This document shows, piece after piece, positions 55,110 to 64,000 of a stretch of 64,000 nt of DNA. Location of the stretch: contig JAULSU010000001.1 of assembly GCA_030512335.1 (NCBI GenBank), positions 3,596,001 through 3,660,000 on the forward strand, written 5' to 3'. This DNA is from Immersiella caudata. Lineage: Eukaryota; Ascomycota; Sordariomycetes; Sordariales; Lasiosphaeriaceae. Positions within the stretch are counted from its first letter, which is position 1, and each line of letters starts with the position of its first letter. The notes under the pieces were generated by a model that was given only the letters and a program-made list of their open reading frames with translations, was not told the origin of the DNA and did no database searches. Made by a program: the position numbers and the translations under genes.

Positions 55110-57050
55110 CTACCACTCCATTCGGTCGTCACAAAACAGACTGACGTCAAATCTCTCCTCTCCCTTCCAAACCTTTGAGCCCGAGTTCTTCTTCGCAACA
55201 GCGGCCCTCAAATCGCCAATCATCTCTGGTGGCCCGCTCCCATAGATGCGAGAAGCACCCTGGGACACCTCGTCAACAAATTGGCTCACCACAGACCGAA
55301 CGTCTGGTCGCCCAGCAGCCCCTCCCTCGCTCGCGCTGTCCGAAGAAGCAGAGGACGAGCTCCCGGCAGCGACCTTCTTGTCCTCTCCCTTCTCTCCTGG
55401 TAAGCCACCAGGATTTGGAACATCATCATCCGTGACGAAGATCCTGACCCGCGCATTGTGCGCAGCTCCCAATTTCCGCAGCTCGTCTAGCTCTGACTGA
55501 ACCCACTTGACGTCCCTTGACCTCTTCACGGCCCAAACGAGCTCAATCCTCCGGCCGGGGTTGACTCTCCCCCTAACAACTGTCAGAAGAACGGGCAAGA
55601 CGTATGTGATTCCCGTGCCGCCGGCAACACACAAAACGTTTGCATCCGCGGGCATCCCCTCGACAATGCTCTCTCCATAAGGGCCCTGCAAAACGACCGG
55701 AGTGGTCGGCTTCCCTTCCTTTCCCTCCATCTCTCTCACTTTCTTGGCCATGATCTCGGCAACTTTCTTCGTCTCTCCCCCTTTTGCCCTCAAAATGTAT
55801 GCATGCTTTACCTCACCAAGCGCATTCGCGACTGGTACGAAAAGTGGTGTGAACGGGTGACTCTGCCAGACGCTGCCCTCGGTGAAGCACAGGAAGAAAT
55901 GCTGACCAATCTTCCAGGGTTGCTGGCGGTGGTTGAACTCCAGCCTCACGACGTCCCCGTACTTCTTATCGGTCCAGACGGTTCCCCCTGCCTGCGCAGC
56001 CCTGAACCCCCAAGTCCCTTCAGCAGAGATGTATCCGTAATGGAGGACCCAGGTTCGGATGAGGCGCGCCAGGCGATCAGCGCCCCAGAGGACAAGACCC
56101 GGGACGAGGAAGCATTGCAGGGCTTCCCAGTGTCCGATGGCAGCGCCGATGTAGAGCATGGCGAGGACGTAATGCGCCTTGCGGAAGAACTCGTAACCGG
56201 TGATGCGAACAGTCCAGCCGAGGGAAAGACACCAGAGGAGAACCAAGAGGCCGAGGGCGACAAAGCCCCAGACGGCGTACTCGTTGGCCATGAAAGAGTC
56301 CCAGACCTTTGGCTGGGGCTGGTAGAGGCGGACCTCGATGATGAGCCATCCGATGGTGTGCAGCATGGACTGGATGAGAATGATGTAGCCGGTCCATCGA
56401 TGCAGGAAGAGGAATGACGTATACGGGATGCCGGTGATGAGGCTGAGGACAGACTCGCGGCTGGCGAGGAGAATGGAGAGCGGGGTGAGAGCGTAGGCCA
56501 GAACGCCGATCCGGTCAGACCAGGGTCCAAGCCCTGAACGCGTATTGAACACCTCCGGAGGCTGGCCGGTGATGGGAGTACGCCATATCTTGTATGTGAT
56601 ACCCGCAAATGTGAATATGGTGAGATAGCTGATGAGCACAGCGAGGATGGCTACCTGAAGTCGGGTGGTGTGGCCGAAGAATGACCGCGAGGCGTTAGGG
56701 AGGAGGTAAGCACGCGTAGCCGATGCTAGTGCATGGCGTAGGCGAGAAATGGGGGGCTGCTTCCGCTCTCGCTGCTGCTCCAGGGCTGAGGAGCTGGGAG
56801 GGAGAATGGCGGGGTCTCGCGTCGGGAGAAAGCGCCGCCCTACCCCCCAGATGAAGACCAGCCCAAGGAAGCTCGCCCAAAAGATGCCCATGTACAGCAT
56901 CCCGATGTCGTGCCCTTCGTAGACTGCGTCGAGATACTCGCAAGACCCGGGGTCATTCTTGCAGGGCAAAACTCGGTACGCATAACCCCAATGCGGCTCG
57001 AGGTTTGTCTCCCCCGAGAAGTTTTGGATCATCCTGGGCGTGAGTGACAT
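55110..57050 (-). CDS. FRE-type ferric/cupric reductase, 646 aa
   Basis: This is a single-exon ORF. The start is set at ATG 57050 (MSLTPRMIQNFSG); the frame is open further upstream but no ATG occurs there. CKNDPGSCEYLDAVYEGHD precedes the first helix, as in fungal metalloreductases. The ferric-reductase transmembrane region has the paired heme histidines FLFLHRWTGYIILIQSMLHT and FRKAHYVLAMLYIGAAIGHW. The FAD-binding motif is SHPFTPLF. The NADPH domain shows LQGPYGES and CVAGGTGITYVLPV, with a polar Ser-rich insertion near residue 575 and a C-terminal GSGPPEMIGDLR block and DVSLFCDDRMEW end. It moves electrons from cytosolic NADPH through FAD and two hemes to extracellular Fe(III) or Cu(II). 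It is divergent to a CTR copper transporter 850 bp away. Confidence 0.9.
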   Translation of the reverse strand: MSLTPRMIQNFSGETNLEPHWGYAYRVLPCKNDPGSCEYLDAVYEGHDIGMLYMGIFWASFLGLVFIWGVGRRFLPTRDPAILPPSSSALEQQRERKQPPISRLRHALASATRAYLLPNASRSFFGHTTRLQVAILAVLISYLTIFTFAGITYKIWRTPITGQPPEVFNTRSGLGPWSDRIGVLAYALTPLSILLASRESVLSLITGIPYTSFLFLHRWTGYIILIQSMLHTIGWLIIEVRLYQPQPKVWDSFMANEYAVWGFVALGLLVLLWCLSLGWTVRITGYEFFRKAHYVLAMLYIGAAIGHWEALQCFLVPGLVLWGADRLARLIRTWVLHYGYISAEGTWGFRAAQAGGTVWTDKKYGDVVRLEFNHRQQPWKIGQHFFLCFTEGSVWQSHPFTPLFVPVANALGEVKHAYILRAKGGETKKVAEIMAKKVREMEGKEGKPTTPVVLQGPYGESIVEGMPADANVLCVAGGTGITYVLPVLLTVVRGRVNPGRRIELVWAVKRSRDVKWVQSELDELRKLGAAHNARVRIFVTDDDVPNPGGLPGEKGEDKKVAAGSSSSASSDSASEGGAAGRPDVRSVVSQFVDEVSQGASRIYGSGPPEMIGDLRAAVAKKNSGSKVWKGEERFDVSLFCDDRMEW

Positions 57051-57897
57051 CGCTGCCGTGTTCACCTCCAACAGGCCCTGCGAAATCTTCTTGAGGGGGT
57101 ATGGCAGATAATTTGATGTTCTTTTTATGGCCGGTCTGCTTTGCTGGAAGGCCCTGTCTGATCCCCGCCTAGGTATCGAGGAAAGGAGTAGAGCGCCGTG
57201 GTCGAGCTGCGTCAGCTTCCGCAATGCCCTTCAGCGGCGATGAGAATGAGGGAGACACTGGTGTTGTAGACATGTTGGTGGGCGGCTCCCGTTATTATTA
57301 TTAATAACAACCTGGTATCTTGGGGTTCACCGGAAGCTAGCCCCCGTTGCAGGAGGGCGACTTCTGACGGGCGGCGAGACGGCGACCTTGCTTGGAACAA
57401 GCTTTCGTGGGGAAATAGTGGAGAGTCGAGTCTGCCAAGGCGCTGATGTTCCCAATGCAGCTTCGGCTGTGGGCCTTCTTCGAAAGGACGAACCAATGGC
57501 GCATGCTGAAAACGCCAGTCTTGGTGATTCTCCCCAGCCGCGAACCCCACAACCTGCGCAGCTTTGAGCATGTTTCTTACTGCCACTACTACCCAGTAAG
57601 GTGGACCTCATGGATCATACCGCCCCTTCGAACCTCTTGGCAGATGGTCTAGTGTTGGAAGCTCGAGTGTGCTGCAATCGAACTCATATCTGCGCAATTC
57701 TTCGCATCGCGACTTGGTGTCCTGCATTGAAGCCTGGAGCGCACCTTGAATCCCTGACCAAAAGGGCGCACACTGGACAAGCCCCTGATAAAAACCCCTT
57801 TTCGTCGTGGGCATCGTCAAAACTTCGGCAACTTCGAATTGAACGTGCTACGAAAGCTTCAACCTCTGCAGCGCCACATCCCACAACAGCCCTCAAC
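57051..57897. promoter_or_regulatory. Shared divergent promoter region of reductase and copper transporter
   Basis: These 847 bases lie between the two start codons and must contain both core promoters. An alternating TTATTATTATTAATAA stretch lies at about 57292-57306. I looked for Mac1/AceI-type copper-response elements (TTTGCTCA, TGTGCTCA and complements). I found only imperfect matches, such as TTTGAGCATG near 57562, which are too weak to call. Confidence 0.5.
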
Positions 57898-58498
57898 ATG
57901 AGCCACGGACATGGATTGGGCACCGCAAACGAGTGCAAAGTTTCTGTAATTTCCGACCCTCCTGCCTAGAACTGTCGTTCGCGGAGCTAACCGTCATCAA
58001 TAGATGCTTTGGAATTGGTACACGATCGACGCTTGCTTCTTGTCTTCTTCATGGCAAATCACGACCAATGGAGCCTTTGCCGCGACGTGCATAGGCGTTA
58101 TCTTGATGGTCGTCGCTCTGGAAGCTCTCCGGCGCATCGGCAAGGAATATGATGCCCACGTGCTCCGAGAGTTTCAAGCCCGTCTTGCCGCTCTCTCAGC
58201 TAGCTCCTCCGAACAGGCCGAGACTGGTTCGACAACAGTCACTTTCAAGGTCAGCCCAGTCCAGCAGCTGGTTCGATCAGTAATACACGCCCTCACTTTC
58301 GGACTCGCGTACATCGTTATGTTACTGGCGATGTATTACAATGGATACATCATTATCTGCATCATCGTTGGAGCTGGGCTGGGTAAATTCTTTTGCGATT
58401 GGATGACTGTGATAGTAGTTTCTGGGGGGAAGGACGGCAATGCGTGCGTTGGTTCCAAGGCAACGGGGGTGGAAGAAGCAAGTGTCTGCTGTGGATGA
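57898..58498 (+). CDS. CTR-family copper transporter, 180 aa
   Basis: Exons 57898-57945 and 58004-58498 join across a 58-nt intron (GTAATT donor, GCTAAC branch, TAG acceptor). This gives the family-typical start MSHGHGLGTANECKVSMLWN, with a His/Met-poor but recognisable N-terminus. Three membrane helices follow. The first is TNGAFAATCIGVILMVVALE. The second carries the copper-selective MxxxM motif (VMLLAMYYNGY). The third carries GxxxG (IIVGAGLGKFF). A WNWYTIDACFLSSSW block before helix 1 is diagnostic of fungal CTR proteins. It forms a trimeric Cu(I) channel at the plasma or vacuolar membrane. The short N-terminus with few Met-rich motifs is closer to the Ctr2 (vacuolar) type, so location is open. 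The C-terminal tail has two adjacent Cys, near the end, as in metal-handling tails of the family. Confidence 0.88.
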
Positions 58499-58578
58499 AA
58501 TACCCTTTCAAGTAGTGAGATTGGAGTTTAGGTGTTTTAGCGTTTTATTTCATCGTGGCAGACTGTGTGTCCCTGCGT

Positions 58579-60247
58579 TCAACCGTTGCTGCCCGCCCTT
58601 GTTGCCTTTTGTATCTCCTCTGCGAGCGAGACACTGCTCTGATAGGTGACGTCCTTCGTTCCAGCAGCTTGATGAACACGGTTCCACTCCACAACTTCTT
58701 GGGTCATTCCCTCCAATGTTGTGAAAACTCCCGAAAAGCCCAATCCTCCGGACTTCACAGGTTGGCTCGCCGTGTCGTTTGACGCGATGAGGTGCGTGCA
58801 GATTGTGAAGAGGGCCGGTTTCAGGTGCTTCACATCCCCTGAAATAGCAGGTAAAATCCAACAGACGGCAGGCCACTTGAGTCGGAGGAGCGAATAACCT
58901 TCAACAAGGTAGGAAAGTAGAACCATCGGCACGGGTGGAAGGGAGATTGTACGAAAGGGTGTGACGGCAAGGGTCTTGATGAGAAAGTAGAGGTCGCCAT
59001 AAGTGATGGGCGGATTAGGGTCCGTGACGACGAATGGTCTTCCGGCCTGCGCGCTCTTTGATGATGCCGGCGAGGTGAGAATAGCTTCGAAGTCCAGGTG
59101 TGCAATGGCTGCGTTGGCGCCATGAACAAAGCTCTGAATAATGTGAGTTATCCATCTGAAGTGAGGTCAGCAGATAGAAATGGATTGAATATCGAGGCTC
59201 TCACGTTGGGAAAGTGCTTGAATTCAAAGGCCCCCCGACAGTATTATCTGTTGGATTCCCATAGACTCCGTTTGCCGGCCGGATACATCCGGTGCGGAAC
59301 GATTCACAGTTTGCCTCGCACACGATCCTCTCGGCGGCAGCCTTGGATGCAGGATAGTTGGCGTAGTACTCGTCATGTTTCCGTAGTGGTTGCCGGAAAT
59401 CTTCCTCGTTCAGGATTTGCTGATAGTTTTGGGGCCATCGGGAGTCTGACTTCGAAAAGATGTTCCAAGGGGCCACCCAAAGTTTGACTGGGCGTATGCT
59501 GATGCTGGCAGACGTCGTCGAGACAAGAATATCAGCGCCAGCGCGTTTCGCGGCATCAACAACATGCCGAGTCCCGAAGACGTTCACTGACTCGCAGAAG
59601 GCATATTCAAGCTTGCTCCGGTCGGAGGGTACGATGACGGCGGCCGTGTGGAATACTGTCAACGGCAAGTTTCTGAACTTTTGGTTCCATGGCTTTGAGA
59701 ACGCTCTCTCGGTAGACTCCGCCGATGAGATGTCTGCCTGCACGAAATCGACCCTCCTGACAAGCTTGTCATCGCGAGTCGGGGAGCGGAAATCAATAAT
59801 GCGAATACTTTCAGGCGGCTGGCCGCGCTCAAGGAGTTGAAGGACGATGTAGCCTCCGACAAGTCCTGCCCATTCTCCGAGTCAACCTCCAAGTTCTCAA
59901 TCTTGAGATCTGGGGATGGTACAGCGACGGTTTGTGTCGATTCGGATCATCCGGAAGGGTTGGCCGATCAATGGGCACTTACCAGAGCCGCCGGTGACGA
60001 TGTAGCGCCTTTCCAACTTGGGCGGGATGCGCTGGGCATAGCTCCTTGTAGTAATAGGCTCCGCTTCCAGCCTCTGGTACGTTTTGCGGAGGAGTGGGAT
60101 CGACCAGCGGATGGGCGACAGCTTTCTTACGTTTTCGGGAACTCCACTAAGGAGTTGATTCAAGCCGACCAGATAAACGACGAGTAGCGCCGAAATAACG
60201 GTAGCCGCCGATATGAGAGGAGAAGATGCGACGATTTGGAGCGACAT
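58579..60247 (-). CDS. Membrane-anchored 3-beta-HSD/epimerase-like NAD(P) dehydrogenase, 500 aa
   Basis: Exons 60247-59983, 59865-59205 and 59155-58579 join in frame across introns of 117 and 49 nt. The N-terminus has one membrane helix (ATVISALLVVYLVGLNQLL). After intron 1 the Rossmann motif reads VTGGSGLVGGYIVLQLLERG, followed by IRIIDF and the dinucleotide-pocket Asp. VFHTAAVIVPSD and NVFGTRHVVDAAKRAGAD are typical of extended short-chain dehydrogenases. The catalytic YxxxK is in NYPASKAAAERIV, and GCIRPANGVYGNPTDN continues the family pattern. The C-terminal portion includes HIIQSFVHGANAAIAHLDF and a hydrophobic stretch. The closest known group is 3-beta-hydroxysteroid dehydrogenase/isomerase and ERG26-like sterol C4 decarboxylases; the substrate is unknown. 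The stop is 80 bp from that of the convergent CTR gene. Confidence 0.85.
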
Positions 60248-60455
60248 GGTGGAGCGTGCTAGAGTGAGTGGAAACCGTCTTGAGCCGTAATGCAGTTGTT
60301 TGGTTTGACAGTGTGCAGGTCCAGCTGCTATGTCAGCAGAGACGGCATCTCAAGCGGGGGCTGGGAGCGCAGTTCACTCGGCTGATTCCTTCCCGGTTAC
60401 ATTTGACCTCCGCCTTCCTGATGGCGGAGGCTATGCCAAGAGCACCACAAACTCT

Positions 60456-60491
60456 AAATTTTTTTTAAATTTATACCTTTTTTTTTTTTTG
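60456..60491 (+). repeat. A/T homopolymer tract
   Basis: A T-run, TTTAAATTTATACC and a second run of about 13 T lie just upstream of the amidase relic. Low complexity and likely non-coding. Confidence 0.8.
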
Positions 60492-60505
60492 CAAGTGCCA
60501 ATCAA

Positions 60506-62272
60506 GGCAAACACGAAAGCCATCCGCCCCTTCTTCGAATATCTCTCTGTCATTGCTGCGCGGGGAGCGTTGCTAGTAGTTTCATGCCCATCCAGGAACT
60601 CGACCAAGGCGTGCGAAGTCAAGACATCTTCGCGTTCGTACATCTCGCTCAAGAAGTCTAACGTCTCCTCGGGCCCGTACTTCCTGGAGGTTTCTACCGG
60701 CAACGTTTATCCCGTCTATCGTCTGTACGAGGATTTCACCGGCCCTTTCGTCGAGTCCGTCATTCCCACCCCTGATGGTGGTTTCCAAACTTTGTCAGCC
60801 CAGATCCCCGGCTCCGCATCGTTGACCGTTGGCGTCCCATCGAGACTATACTTCACCAAGACCAAGGAGAAGCCGCTTGCCGGTGTTCGCCTCGGTGTCA
60901 AGGACATCTGCCGAATCAAGGGAATGAAGGGCTCCAAGGGAAATAGGGCTTGGCACAACTGATATCCCGCCGCCGAGTACACTGGGCCGGCCATCCAAAA
61001 TCTCATCGGTGCCGGAGCTCAGGTTGTTGGCCTGCAGAAAACTTCTCAATTTGCCAACGGCGAATCTGCCGCACGCGATTGGGTTGATTACCGCGCGCCT
61101 TTCAACCCTCGTGATGACGGCTACCAGGACCCGTCTTCCTCGTCGTCCGACGCTGGTGCATCCGTTGCTGGCGCATCCGTTACTGGCTATGAGTGGCCGG
61201 ATATTGCCATTGGCAGCGACACCGGTGGCTCCATCCGTGGCCCGGCCAGCGTTCAGGGACTCTTGGGTAACCGCCCGTCCACCAGACTCGTCTCCCTCGA
61301 CAATGTGACGCCCTTGTCTCCTACACTCGACACCCCCGGTTTCCTCGTCCGCGACCCCTGCCTTTGGGATGATGCCAATGCGGCTCTGTACCTACAGTGA
61401 CAACTACAAGTCGATGGCTAACACGAAGCCTAAGTATCCTACCAAGATCAACACCATCGGTTTCCCCACGAATCCCAGTCAAAGCGCCGCAACGGCTATC
61501 ATCTCCAAGTTCCTCAGCGGCCTCACCAACTTTCGTCGGTGGCACAGCTACTCCGATCAACATGGCGAGCGCTTGGGCTGCGTCGATACCCGCTGAAGCC
61601 AATGGCTCTCCGATCCCCGAGTTCCTCAACACCACCTACCCTATCCTGATCATCAAGGAGCAGACCGCCCTTGTGCGGGAGCCGTTCTATCGCGACTATG
61701 CTGGTACATTCTCACCCATTTGTCTCCCATAACCTCTCTTCAGCCCGTGCTAACGCTTGATAGCCGCCCATGGCGGTCGCCGACCTTTCGTGAACCCAGT
61801 TCCCCTGGCTCGCTGGGGATACGGTGACACGGTTCCTGATTCGGCTCTCGACGACGCTATTCGAAAAAAGACTGTCTTCTTGGACTGGTTCAACAAAGAG
61901 ATCCTCCCCCCCTCCGCCGACCCGAGCGAGCGCTCCTCCAGCCTCCTCCTGTACGTTTCCAGCCAGGGCGGCCAAAATCCTCGCAATCGCTACCGCTCTG
62001 GCCCTGGTGTCCCCTTTGGCTCGCTTCAGTAGTGGAAAATCTCGGTCTACTCTGAGGCGCCGGGTCGCGTCTTCCCGCTTGGTCATGTGTCGTCTAGGAG
62101 TGCGATCACGCAACATGACGAGTTTTTGCCTGTCGGTGTCAGCGTCATGGCGGTCAAGGGATGCGATGGACTCCTGGTCAAGCTCGCTCAGGATCTGGTG
62201 GAGGCGGGTGGGACGATCACTGGTGATCCGGTCATCAATAGGCGCATGACTGAGATGAGAGACTGCTACTAG
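60506..62272 (+). pseudogene. Inactivated amidase-signature hydrolase gene
   Basis: The N-terminal part (PYFLEVSTGNVYPVYRLYE, GSASLTVGVPSRLYFT) and core match fungal secreted-type amidases. The catalytic Lys region is LAGVRLGVKDICRIKG, the cis-Ser block DPSSSSSDAGAS, and the Ser nucleophile block GSDTGGSIRGPASVQGL. The gene is broken by TGA at 60960-60962, by frame changes near 61395 and near 61530, and by an in-frame TAG at 62030-62032. A normal 60-nt intron (61704-61763; GTACAT, GCTAAC, TAG) is still intact. The frame then runs through HGGRRPFVNPVPLARWGYG and ends at 62272 after ITQHDEFLPVGVSVMAVKGC. A short tandem duplication encodes GASVAGASV. A start and signal peptide are not identifiable. 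All catalytic residues survive, so decay is recent. Confidence 0.75.
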
Positions 62273-62720
62273 GCTCTCTAGAGAGGAAAATAGGAGGTGG
62301 TGGGGATGACGTGATGTGTACACCTCTATTTCTTTCATAATGTTGAAGATAGCACAAGTTGATGCATAATAAGCTAATGATAATGAGTTTGAAATACGAA
62401 CTGAACCTTGTAGATTTGAGTTGGGATGAACAGGTCGCTTTAGAGTGTTCGCGCTTCATATGTGTGGGTGGAAGTTAAAACAGGGTGACGTGATGCTGAG
62501 AACGACAACGACCACTGACGCTGAGTTAATATCATGATGAAATACCTACCTACTCAACCGCTACCCACAGATCAGAATGGCATCTGCAAACTCCATGTTC
62601 TGGAAACACTCCTACTCCCATGTTCGTGTGTCAACAGCTACCCAAACAAAGCTCGAAAGAAGCAACGGACCATTTACGTGTACCATCAGGGCCCTTAGAG
62701 CATCATAGTCGACGTCAATC
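62273..62720. other. Intergenic region upstream of the 61-residue Cys-rich gene
   Basis: No gene was recognised; promoter region of the small gene that starts at 62721. Confidence 0.4.
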
Positions 62721-62980
62721 ATGTGCCTTAAATCAATGTGCGACCAATGCCGTAAGTAATCCTCCTAATGAGTGTCCTTGATATTCAAGTTCCGACGTCA
62801 TTGATATTGACACCGGTACCAACAGGCGGCACAACCTGGACAGGTTGCGGCAAGCATGTCCCGAACGTCATGGATAGTGTCCCACCCGAACAATGGTGCA
62901 CCTGCGAACCAAAGGTTGAGAAGGATGGTAAGGAATATCCACCAAAGGGGTCAGCTACGGGCGTTTGTATCGCGAGTTGA
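62721..62980 (+). CDS. Small conserved-looking Cys-rich protein, 61 aa
   Basis: A first exon of 31 bases (62721-62751) encodes MCLKSMCDQC. A 74-nt intron (GTAAGT donor, CAG acceptor) follows, and the second exon (62826-62980) continues GTTWTGCGKHVPNVMDSVPP, EQWCTCEPKVEKDGKEYPPK. The pattern MC...CxxC....TWxGCGxH...VMxxVPxxxxCxCxP is, from memory, shared by many short fungal proteins. The six or so Cys plus His could form a zinc site. No signal peptide is seen and the role is unknown. Confidence 0.65.
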
Positions 62981-63202
62981 GCGACGCTAGATTGAAGGCC
63001 AACGGGAAGTGCGGTAGGTAGGTAGACACTATCAAACTCAGCTTCCAACTTGCATGGCAAACACAAAACAGACGCAGGCGAAAAGTCTGCCCGTAAAATC
63101 TTTTCCAACTTTCCATTCCGTCGGGGTATCACAATCACCGTCAAGTTAGGCGTAATACATACAAACAACCGCTCAAGACAACCCTCCATCTCACCCACCA
63201 TC

Positions 63203-63984
63203 TCACTCAACTGCCTGAGACTTCACCGACTCACCGCCCCCTTCCCCCTGAGCTTGAACCTGCGCCCGAGCCCTCTTCGTAAAAAGCAACCCACAGACAT
63301 TGCACAGAGTCAGCGCCCCTGCAGGCCCCCTCCTCCACCTCGGGCTCTCATCCGCCCCACACTCAACACACCCATTCAGCGCATTATTCGCCTTTTCCAA
63401 CACTCTCCTGGTTCTCGGCTCTTTCCTCACTCGGTTGTTCGTCATCCCGTACCGCGGCTGCTGCCCCAAATGACGTCGTCGCCACGCGAGACCGTGCTGG
63501 GAGGCGAGTAGCCTCTGGTTGTGGTTGTTGATGTCGCTCACGGCGTGGAGGATGCCCCATGATAGCTGCGTCATGGAGAGCATGTCTATCTCTCGTGGAA
63601 GCGGGGGAAGTTCGATGCGATTGCCGGTGAGTTCGCGATATTTTTGGTAGGTCGAGTTGAAGCGCATGAGTTCCTGCGCGCTGTTTTGGATCTGCATGTG
63701 GATGTTGGATGAGCTGAGCTGGTCTTTGGGATGTGAGATGGGGTTGTGCTTACCTTCCAAAAGGCCTTTTCGATACCGAAGAGGTGGGACTCCTCTGGTG
63801 ATGGTAGCTCCGGTGGCTCATCTGATCGGGGCTCAGAACATGGTGGCGAAGATGGAAATGAGTGGCGTTGTGGTAACGACGCGGGCATATTGAGTGAGCA
63901 GTTTGCATGTGGTTGTGGGATACGCTGCGCGGAATTGGTATGCGGAAAAGTAAGTGCCATGTTGTTGTTCGTTGTTTGTGGCAT
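63203..63984 (-). CDS. GATA-type zinc-finger protein, 239 aa
   Basis: Exons 63984-63754 and 63691-63203 join across a 62-nt intron (GTAAGC donor, CAG acceptor) in frame. The N-terminal 70 residues are disordered and Pro/Ser-rich, ending in HLFGIEKAFWK. After the intron IQNSAQELMRFNSTYQKYRE and QLSWGILHAVSDINN form a helical stretch. A single GATA finger follows: CVECGADESPRWRRGPAG, LTLCNVCGLLFTKR (CxxC-x18-CxxC), with a basic tail after it. Fungal GATA factors of this kind regulate nitrogen use, light response or development. The short length and single finger fit the SREP/WC-like or ASD-4-like groups only loosely, so the target is open. The start ATG lies 16 bases inside the window edge. Confidence 0.8.
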
Positions 63985-64000
63985 GGTTAGGTTGTAAAAT

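Noticed and set aside
57051..57897. Copper-response (Mac1-type) elements between the reductase and transporter genes
   Set aside because: Only imperfect matches such as TTTGAGCATG near 57562 were found, which occur easily by chance.
1..64000. Transposons, CRISPR arrays, rRNA genes
   Set aside because: I saw no transposase or reverse-transcriptase motifs, no long terminal or inverted repeats, no regularly spaced repeats and no rRNA or 5S-like sequence. CRISPR is not expected in a eukaryote.

Overview
The window is nuclear DNA of a filamentous ascomycete (Pezizomycotina). Genes carry short introns of 44-134 nt with GTAAGT/GTGAGT-type donors, CTAAC/CTGAC-type branch sites and CAG/TAG acceptors. 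Gene families are typical of moulds: a HET-domain protein, acuF-type C2H2 fingers, DUF7580, DUF6601, DUF7726, DUF7907, FRE reductase, CTR transporter and peptidase S28. Pyrimidine-rich leaders are common. Sordariomycetes is the likeliest class, but genus cannot be fixed from the sequence alone. I joined exons by hand from splice consensus and frame; no search was run.

Layout. 1-9.9 kb is nearly gene-free, with one 54-codon conserved-looking ORF at 2964-3128 and many simple repeats. 10-17.5 kb holds a run of minus-strand genes: a DUF7726 protein, a protoglobin, a secreted alpha/beta hydrolase interrupted by two in-frame TAG codons, and a HET-domain protein. 20-23.6 kb has a microbial rhodopsin (minus) and a secreted GH16 glucanase-like enzyme (plus). 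24.8-27.5 kb has a relic of an SRPK-like kinase and an ion-transporter-superfamily permease. 28-36 kb looks like fast-evolving accessory DNA: a DUF7580 gene, a multi-finger C2H2 gene, and two neighbouring genes that each contain one in-frame TAG and one in-frame TAA. 36.3-45.6 kb holds an atypical kinase, an M61 peptidase and a large disordered protein ending in a SUMO-interacting-motif-like tail. 46.3-54.4 kb holds a DUF6601 membrane protein, an asparagine synthetase, a DUF7907 secreted protein and a secreted S28 peptidase. tRNA-Ser(CGA) lies at 54.8 kb. 55-58.5 kb is a divergent ferric/cupric reductase and CTR copper-transporter pair. 58.6-64 kb has a membrane-anchored 3-beta-HSD-like dehydrogenase, a broken amidase gene, a 61-residue Cys-rich protein and a GATA-finger protein.

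How parts may work together. The reductase and CTR transporter can act in sequence, one reducing extracellular copper or iron and the other importing Cu(I). Several secreted enzymes (GH16, S28, the hydrolase) suggest saprotrophic or host-associated nutrition. A recurring theme is the set of four otherwise recognisable genes with in-frame stop codons. Most of these stops are compatible with C-to-T (RIP-like) change. The UAG codons are also compatible in principle with A-to-I mRNA editing, which is known in some Sordariomycetes.
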